DNA of 10,996 nucleotides, taken from NCBI GenBank assembly GCA_049509915.1, contig JBEKZL010000244.1, forward strand, positions 1-10,996. The letters run 5' to 3'. This stretch comes from JBEKYD01 sp049509915. Lineage in GTDB: Bacteria > Acidobacteriota > Terriglobia > Bryobacterales > Bryobacteraceae. The translations under genes were made by a program, and so were the position numbers. Positions 6,788 to 10,996 of the stretch are shown piece after piece. The first letter of the stretch is position 1. Every line of letters starts with the position of its first letter. The notes beneath the pieces were generated by a model that was not told where the DNA came from, did no database searches, and worked only from the letters and a program-made list of their open reading frames with translations.

Positions 6788-7580
6788 AATTTTTCACATT
6801 TCGAATCCGGTCTCGTTCACCCTCCACACCTATGGCGTGCTGGTGGCGCTGGCTTTCCTGACCGGGTTGTGGATGGCGGGCAAACTGGCGCGGCGCGCCG
6901 GGCTGAGCGTGGACCACGTCACCAACCTGGGTCTGTACTGCGCGCTGGCGGCGATTGTGGGCGCCAAGCTCATGATGTTCGTGGTGGACCTGCCCTATTA
7001 CCTCCAGCATCCGGAAGATATTTTGAGCATGGCCACGCTGGAAGCGGGAGGGGTGTTTTACGGCGGGTTGATTGGCGCGCTGGCGGTGGCGTGGTGGTAC
7101 ATGCGGAAGACCAAGCTCCCGCCGCGAGAAACGGCCGACGCATTCGCTCCGGGCATCGCGCTGGGACATGGGATCGGCCGGCTGGGCTGTTTTTCCGCCG
7201 GCTGCTGCTGGGGAGTGAAGACGAGCGTGCCATGGGCGGTGACGTTCTCGAGTCCGGTCGCGAACGCGCTGGTGGGCGTACCGCTGGGGGTGCCGATACA
7301 TCCCACGCAGCTCTACGAAGCCTTCGCCGAGTTCGCGATTTTCGCCATCCTCTATACCCGCGCCCGCAAAGCGCACGCGCCGGGCGATATCATCAGCCTC
7401 TATATTCTGCTGTACGGGGCGGCACGATTCGCAGTGGAGTTTTTCCGCTTCCACGAGCAAGGCAATCTCTGGGGCGGTCCTCTGGACACGTCGCAGTGGA
7501 TCTCGCTAGCCCTGATGGCCGCCGGCGCGGCGCACTTTGTGGCGGGAGGAAAGAAGAAGCCGGCGCTCAGCCGCAGGTAG
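6777..7580 (+). CDS. lgt: Prolipoprotein diacylglyceryl transferase
   Basis: Integral membrane enzyme that moves diacylglycerol from phosphatidylglycerol to the lipobox cysteine of prolipoproteins, the step before LspA. It has 267 residues and about seven hydrophobic segments. Family motifs are HTYGVLVALAF with Y19, GGVFYGG at 91-97, the signature GHGIGRLGCFSAGCCWG at 130-146 with R135, IHPTQLYEA at 174-182, and RFAVEFFR at 217-224 with R217 and E221. The signature differs from the E. coli form: the NF after GRIG is CF here and a CC pair follows, a variant I know from other phyla. FYGG replaces the FHGG of E. coli, so the histidine there is absent. The ATG overlaps the lspA end by 11 bases with no clear ribosome binding site, which points to coupled translation. 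It ends in a basic cytoplasmic tail. Confidence 0.97.
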   Translation: MFPEIFHISNPVSFTLHTYGVLVALAFLTGLWMAGKLARRAGLSVDHVTNLGLYCALAAIVGAKLMMFVVDLPYYLQHPEDILSMATLEAGGVFYGGLIGALAVAWWYMRKTKLPPRETADAFAPGIALGHGIGRLGCFSAGCCWGVKTSVPWAVTFSSPVANALVGVPLGVPIHPTQLYEAFAEFAIFAILYTRARKAHAPGDIISLYILLYGAARFAVEFFRFHEQGNLWGGPLDTSQWISLALMAAGAAHFVAGGKKKPALSRR

Positions 7581-7608
7581 GACGGCTGTAGCCCGGCGGG
7601 CCGCGCGC

Positions 7609-8070
7609 CTACCCTCCCGCGAACACCACCTCGTGGCCGGCCCGGCGTAGCTTTCGCGCCATGCGCTTCTCTTCGCTGGGCCACCAACTCCCGCTATTGC
7701 CGATCACAATCAGGGAGTGCGGTCTCAGCACGGCTGTCAGGGTCTCGGCCCGGTCGCGGCAAAGATAAATGCGAACCGCGGTTTCCACCGGGCTCTCCTC
7801 CGCCAGAACGCGAAAGCGCCTTTCGGTGAAATCGAGCGGCACCGCCGGCGTGTAGAGTGGGAGAGGATAGGGAACTACCTGGGGAACCATCAAGGTAACC
7901 CGCGCGCGCAGGCGATTGGCCAGAGTGGCCGCCGTCCGTAAGGCCGATAACGTCGATGGGATCGACGTAAAGATGACCGCGATATTCAGCTCCGAATTTG
8001 CTTCTCCGGCTGCCGGCCCTTCCGGGAGCTTGGCCGCCGGACCAAGGTGCTTCTCAAGGACGGATAACAT
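7609..8070 (-). CDS. UspA-like small protein of unknown function
   Basis: A 153-residue soluble protein, convergent with lgt (28-base gap). After a roughly 28-residue polar N-terminal extension, LNIAVIFTSIPSTLSALRTA begins an alternating strand/helix pattern: strand NIAVIF, helix SALRTAATLANRLRA, strand RVTLMVPQVV, then PVETAVRIYLCRDRAETL, HSLIVIGNSGSWW and EKRMARKLRRAGHEVVF. This resembles the universal-stress-protein (adenine nucleotide alpha-hydrolase-like) fold. The usual G-x2-G-x9-G-S/T nucleotide loop is not clearly present; only GNSGSWW sits in its place. I recall near-identical short proteins in acidobacteria annotated as hypothetical. ATG 8068-8070 is the only good start; no strong ribosome binding site is seen and the extension could be over-long. 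No operon partner is present. Confidence 0.75.
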   Translation of the reverse strand: MLSVLEKHLGPAAKLPEGPAAGEANSELNIAVIFTSIPSTLSALRTAATLANRLRARVTLMVPQVVPYPLPLYTPAVPLDFTERRFRVLAEESPVETAVRIYLCRDRAETLTAVLRPHSLIVIGNSGSWWPSEEKRMARKLRRAGHEVVFAGG

Positions 8071-8126
8071 TGGCCGCTTACGCTTTCATCCTTGAGCGTA
8101 ACCGCTCGGGCCTGAGGAAGTCCTAA

Positions 8127-8144
8127 AAAGTCCATGAGGACTTT
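8127..8144 (-). terminator. Possible weak terminator downstream of the RACo operon
   Basis: AAAGTCC (8127-8133) pairs with GGACTTT (8138-8144) around the loop ATGA: a perfect 7-bp stem. On the minus strand the stem runs into TTTTTAGG, of which three T are in the stem. It is too short and AT-rich for a strong intrinsic terminator, but it is placed to stop minus-strand transcription before the UspA-like gene. Confidence 0.3.
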
Positions 8145-8204
8145 ATAAAGGCCGACGTTGCCGTGAATGTGTACTTAGCGGCTATGGGTTCCTGCCCACC
8201 AAGA

Positions 8205-8382
8205 AACCGCTCCGTTGAAGACGCTCTCCAGGTTGCTGATTTCGCACCGTCCGCCACAACGCCGGTTGTCAACCGGCGGGCAGGCGGAAACGCCTGGCGG
8301 AAACGCCTGCCCCACCAAGGGGATGCCACGCGCGCCTTCATCCCCGCAGGCCCATATGGCGCTCCCTAGCGGTCGCGGCTCT
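8205..8382 (+). repeat. Dispersed intergenic repeat, copy 2 (long form with palindromes)
   Basis: Plus-strand counterpart of 2380-2514: 8205-8248 is identical to the complement of 2471-2514 (44 of 44), and the distal part (8313-8382) is similar. Between them this copy carries about 50 extra bases: a palindrome at 8260-8278 (CGCCGGTTG/CAACCGGCG around one T) and a 13-base tandem duplication GGCGGAAACGCCT at 8283-8308. A 9-bp stem GGGCAGGCG/CGCCTGCCC (8278-8286 with 8304-8312) encloses that duplication. It begins about 20 bases after an unremarkable stretch and ends 10 bases before the stop end of the RACo-like gene. Confidence 0.85.
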
Positions 8383-8391
8383 GTTAGGCGC

Positions 8392-9831
8392 TCAACCGCT
8401 CAACGAGTAGCGGGCCAGCGCCATCCTCTCGGCGTAAAGATATTGGAAATCGGGATCGGCGGCAAGCTCCACGTGCCGCGCCAGCGCCCGAATGCGGCGC
8501 AACCGCGCGGCGCGAGTGGATGGCGCCAGCAGCAGCATGCGCGCGCCACGCAGGGCGCTGTTGCCCACCGGCTCTACCGGTAAATCCTCGGGCAACAGTC
8601 CAATGGCGCGCGCGCTCGGCTCGCGAATGTAGTTGCCGAACGCGCCCGCCAGGCACAGCTTTTCCACGCCGCCGCCGGCAAGCATGCGCAATCCGGCTGC
8701 CATCGCGCCTTTGGCCAGTTGCAGCTCGCGGATGTCGCTCTGCGACAGCGCCACGCCGTCCGACAGCGGCAAGCGCTTCTCCGCGTTCGTCATCCGCCCG
8801 TTGGCCCCGATCCAGCCCAGTTCGATGCCGCCCGCCGCCGCGTCCACCAGTCCGCTGCCGCAAACCCCCCGCGCAGCACCTCCGCCGATCACGTGGCAAT
8901 CGAGGGCGCCGTCGCGCACGTGTACCCCGTCGATGGCGCCCGCGCCCGCGCGCATTCCCGCGCCAATCCGGCCGCCCTCAAAGGCCGGGCCGGCCGCCGT
9001 CGACGCGCACACAATCCCTTGCGCCGACCCCACGACTACCTCGCCATTGGTGCCGATGTCGAACAACGCACGCGACCGCGCCTGCTCGTCCAGACGCGTG
9101 GCCACGATGCCGCACAGCAGGTCGCTGCCCACGAATCCGCCCAGGCACGGCAGGAATTCGGCCGGCCCCGGCCATCCCAACTCCCAGTCGGCGAAGCGGT
9201 AGCCGCCCGGCGTGGGCGAAAGGAACGGCGTGTGCGTCAACGGCTCCACATCCAGACCGCAGAAGAGGTGATGCATGACCGTATTGCCCGCTACCAGCAC
9301 CTCGCGTAGCGGCTCGCCGCCAAGCATCCTCCCCAGCGTTTCGCGGATGGTGCGCCCCAGTTCGCCCGCGTGGCGGAGTTCGTACTGTAGCCGGCTCATC
9401 ACGTCGGCCCCATAGCGCGCCTGCGGATTGATGCCGGTCTCCACTCCCAGCACTTCGCCCGTCCCCAGGTCCAACACCTGAACCACCAGCGTGGTCGTAC
9501 CCAGGTCGATCGCCGCCCCTCGTCCCGCGCGCGGTTCGATCGGCACGCGCGCTTCGTCGGTGAGGACGTCGAGCGACCATTGCTCCACCTCCACCACCAC
9601 GCGTTCCGCACGGGGCGCCCAGCCCGCGCAGCAGGCCAAGCGCCATCCGTCGCGGATCTCTTCCTCGCTGAGCGCCTGCCGCATGGCCGCGGTCGCCGGT
9701 ACTTCCCCTTCCAGCACCCGAACCCTGCAGCCGCCGCACGCGCTGTCGCCGCCGCAGGGGAATTCCACGCCCGCTTCGAAGAGCTGATCGGCCAGCGTCT
9801 GGCGCCGGTTGCGTTGGAGTTCGAGCTTCAC
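8392..9831 (-). CDS. RACo-like ferredoxin/ASKHA ATPase (corrinoid protein reductive activator family, short form)
   Basis: Predicted ATP-dependent activator that reduces the inactive Co(II) state of corrinoid proteins, by family resemblance to RACo/RamA. 479 residues. The N-terminal 2Fe-2S domain has C26-x5-C32-x2-C35 (EFPCGGDSACGGCRVRVLEG) and C67 or C68 (RLACC). The ASKHA ATPase domain follows from about residue 105: AAIDLGTTTLVVQVLD (phosphate 1), NPQARYGADVMSRLQ at 135-149, VAGNTVMHHLF at 180-190, LFDIGTNGEVVVG at 256-268 (phosphate 2), STAAGPAFEGG, GVCGSGLVD at 322-330 and LAGAFGNYI. It appears to lack the middle domain found between ferredoxin and ATPase parts in typical RACo (usually above 600 residues). 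The start is GTG at 9829-9831, inside the DUF1638 gene's end (GTGA overlap); with no ribosome binding site, translation is probably coupled. Confidence 0.9.
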   Translation of the reverse strand: MKLELQRNRRQTLADQLFEAGVEFPCGGDSACGGCRVRVLEGEVPATAAMRQALSEEEIRDGWRLACCAGWAPRAERVVVEVEQWSLDVLTDEARVPIEPRAGRGAAIDLGTTTLVVQVLDLGTGEVLGVETGINPQARYGADVMSRLQYELRHAGELGRTIRETLGRMLGGEPLREVLVAGNTVMHHLFCGLDVEPLTHTPFLSPTPGGYRFADWELGWPGPAEFLPCLGGFVGSDLLCGIVATRLDEQARSRALFDIGTNGEVVVGSAQGIVCASTAAGPAFEGGRIGAGMRAGAGAIDGVHVRDGALDCHVIGGGAARGVCGSGLVDAAAGGIELGWIGANGRMTNAEKRLPLSDGVALSQSDIRELQLAKGAMAAGLRMLAGGGVEKLCLAGAFGNYIREPSARAIGLLPEDLPVEPVGNSALRGARMLLLAPSTRAARLRRIRALARHVELAADPDFQYLYAERMALARYSLSG

Positions 9832-10574
9832 GAGCCGCTGTGCGCGCCGTCCCGCGCTTTCACCACGCTGGCGTCATAGGTGGCCGCGATGCGCTGGCCC
9901 GGCTCGGTCACCACGAACTCGGTTTCCGTCCACTCGCCATCCACCATGCGCCGCAGCCACGCCAGGTCGCCCGTCAGCCGCTCGAAGCTCCAGCCATTCT
10001 CGCCGGCTTCGGCCGCCGCTTCGGCCAGGAACTTCCCGCCGGCCTCCAGCCCCGTCTCGATGAACGTCAGCTTGCGGTACTGCGAGCGGTAGCGGGTCAT
10101 CTCCTCGTACAGGTAGCGCCCGTTGTCCTCGCCGTACTTGTCGATCAGCGCCCGGAGCGGCGCGTCGATCCCCACCGTGTTGTGCGTCAACTGCTGCAAG
10201 CCCTTACCGCGCTCGAGCCACCCGGTGGAGCGGTAATAGGTGCCCGGATTGGTATCGAAGTACGCCTGGTAACGCTCGCGCCCACCCATCAGCAGCGCGA
10301 TACAGTCATGCGCGCGCGGCAGCACCAGCCGCGTATGCCGCGCCGTCACCCCGTCCAGCCCAAGCCCACACAGCCCGTAGCCGAGCAGAATCGCGGCGTA
10401 CATGCCCTCCTGCGTGCGGTCCACCGCTTCCTGAACCTTCGCCGCCATAGGCTTGCCTCCCAGGTCGTGCAGCCCCTTGGGCAGAAACTCCACGTCCACC
10501 TGGTGCGGCGAATGCGCGCACGCGTCGCACATTTCGCGGAAGAGGACCTCGCAACTAATCAGCTTAAAGCGCAT
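9828..10574 (-). CDS. DUF1638 family protein, probably linked to corrinoid methyl transfer
   Basis: A 248-residue soluble protein. Features of the DUF1638 family are visible: MRFKLISCEVLFREMC at the start with C8, C16 and C19; EFLPKGLHD at 29-37; AAILLGYGLCGLGLDGV at 60-76 with C69; RLVLPRAHDCIALLMG at 82-97 with H89 and C91; and GTYYRSTGWLERG at 111-123. Conserved cysteines and the histidine suggest metal or cofactor binding, but no activity is established to my knowledge. Family members often sit beside corrinoid proteins, methyltransferases and RACo/RamA activators, and here the RACo-like gene follows with a 4-base overlap, so the two should work together. The ATG at 10572-10574 is the family-like start; no ribosome binding site is evident. 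Confidence 0.88.
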   Translation of the reverse strand: MRFKLISCEVLFREMCDACAHSPHQVDVEFLPKGLHDLGGKPMAAKVQEAVDRTQEGMYAAILLGYGLCGLGLDGVTARHTRLVLPRAHDCIALLMGGRERYQAYFDTNPGTYYRSTGWLERGKGLQQLTHNTVGIDAPLRALIDKYGEDNGRYLYEEMTRYRSQYRKLTFIETGLEAGGKFLAEAAAEAGENGWSFERLTGDLAWLRRMVDGEWTETEFVVTEPGQRIAATYDASVVKARDGAHSGS

Positions 10575-10848
10575 AGGAAACCGGCCAAGGCAAGAACGAA
10601 CTTACATGGTAGTACGCATCAGCCCATAGGGCTTCCCGCGCAGAGCCCAGGCGGGTGACAGTTCTCGCGTCAGGCGAAGGCGCGACCGGGGGGCCGCGCG
10701 CGGACGAGGGCGTCCGCCCCACCAAGAAACGGGTCAGGCTGCACTGCGGAGGCGATTTCGGGATTGAAAAATCAAATTGCGGGCATACTTAGAGCAGAGT
10801 CCGCTCCACGGTGCCCTAAACGAACGTGTTTTTCGCGGTCCGGCGGCC
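10575..10848. other. Intergenic region with hairpin and duplicated 3' gene fragment
   Basis: A 274-base gap upstream of the DUF1638 gene. It contains a 7-bp stem GCGGACG/CGTCCGC with loop AGGG (10700-10717), a CCACCAAGAAAC stretch (around 10719-10730) also found at the edge of dispersed-repeat copy 2 (8197-8208), and a 33-base copy of the neighbouring gene's 3' sequence at 10751-10783. The minus reading frame 10734-10958 is a by-product of these and has no support. No clear promoter for the DUF1638 operon was found. Confidence 0.6.
10751..10783 (-). repeat. Direct repeat, copy A (outside the gene)
   Basis: Thirty-three bases matching 10933-10966 with a single one-base gap. In minus-strand reading it encodes PQFDFSIP, then leaves the protein sequence of copy B because of the indel. 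It lies about 65 bases beyond the stop codon of the edge gene. Confidence 0.85.
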
Positions 10849-10995
10849 TCAGGCGGCCTTGCGGAGGGGTTTTGGGGTCGCCTGGAGGAGCTTTTTGGCT
10901 TCGGCGAGGCGGATCTGGTGGGTGGCGAGGCGGGCGATTTCCGGGATTGAAAAATCAAATTGCGGGGGGATGGCCTGGCGCGGATAGTCGCGCTC
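10849..10995 (-). CDS. 3' end of an unidentified gene (partial, 5' part beyond window)
   Basis: An open minus-strand frame of 48 codons enters from the right edge and stops at TGA 10849-10851. The visible C-terminus includes ERDYPRQAIPPQFDFSIPE, then IARLATHQIRLAEAKKLLQ and a lysine/arginine-rich end KPLRKAA. Amphipathic helix character and sensible codon use support a real coding end. The family is not recognised. It is in line with the DUF1638/RACo genes downstream (274-base gap), so it may or may not share a transcript with them. Part of it (10933-10966) is duplicated at 10751-10783. Confidence 0.6.
   Translation of the reverse strand, partial: ERDYPRQAIPPQFDFSIPEIARLATHQIRLAEAKKLLQATPKPLRKAA
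10933..10966 (-). repeat. Direct repeat, copy B (inside the edge gene)
   Basis: Thirty-four bases within the partial edge gene, repeated at 10751-10783 with one base missing there. The core GATTGAAAAATCAAATTG is unusually AT-rich for this window. Confidence 0.85.
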
Positions 10996-10996
10996 G

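Larger units (their letters stand above)
8071..8391. other. Gene-free spacer with hairpin and dispersed-repeat copy 2
   Basis: The 321 bases between the 3' end of the RACo-like gene and the 5' end of the UspA-like gene. They contain a short hairpin (8127-8144), the dispersed repeat (8205-8382) and nested palindromes in that repeat. Frames crossing it (for example plus 8163-8369 and plus 8215-8583) are repeat-derived or antisense to the RACo-like gene and are not supported as genes. Confidence 0.7.

Noticed and set aside
7581..7608. Terminator between convergent lgt and the UspA-like gene
   Set aside because: GC-rich with small symmetries, but no stable stem with a usable loop and no T-run on either strand.
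8215..8583. Plus-strand open frame beginning MKTLSRLLISHR
   Set aside because: Starts in dispersed-repeat copy 2 and runs antisense into the RACo-like gene; no domain.
9840..10658. Plus-strand open frame of 272 codons
   Set aside because: Antisense to the DUF1638 gene; composition is typical of a GC-rich shadow frame and it has no motifs.
10700..10717. Terminator for the partial edge gene
   Set aside because: A 7-bp stem is present but no T-run follows on either strand; it is more likely part of a repeat or a chance palindrome.
10751..10966. CRISPR-like direct repeats
   Set aside because: Only two copies about 150 bases apart, and one is within a coding end; no array or cas gene.

Overview
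The window is high-GC bacterial chromosome. Codon choice, the protein families and the style of the interspersed repeats suggest an acidobacterium of the Solibacter/Bryobacter type. That is an inference from recall, not a database match. No tRNA, rRNA, CRISPR array, transposase or phage gene was seen.

Layout. (1) 1-1753, minus strand: the start of an efflux operon, with an HlyD/EmrA-type membrane-fusion protein followed 5 bases later by an ABC-transporter ATPase that runs off the left edge. A good sigma-70-like promoter lies just upstream (1795-1822). (2) 2088-2345, plus: a small four-cysteine, probably metal-binding protein. (3) 2346-3419: decayed DNA. It holds one copy of a dispersed repeat and a broken gene for a Tat-exported protein, with an internal deletion, an in-frame stop and a frameshift. 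(4) 3490-7580, plus: ileS-lspA-lgt, each gene overlapping the next, a housekeeping operon for isoleucyl-tRNA synthesis and lipoprotein maturation. Lgt adds the diacylglyceryl group and LspA then removes the signal peptide. (5) 7609-8070, minus: a small UspA-like protein of unknown function, convergent with lgt. (6) 8071-8391: gene-free, with a small hairpin and a second, inverted copy of the dispersed repeat that carries extra nested palindromes. (7) 8392-10574, minus: a two-gene unit, a DUF1638 protein and a short RACo-like ferredoxin/ASKHA ATPase. Both families are linked to corrinoid-dependent methyl transfer, but no methyltransferase or corrinoid protein lies in the window. (8) 10575-10996: intergenic DNA, then the 3' end of an unidentified minus-strand gene. 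A 34-base piece of that 3' end is repeated outside the gene.

The most notable points are the DUF1638 + short RACo unit, the dispersed repeat pair (44 identical bases, inverted, flanking the housekeeping operon), the deletion pseudogene, and the duplicated 3' fragment at the right edge.
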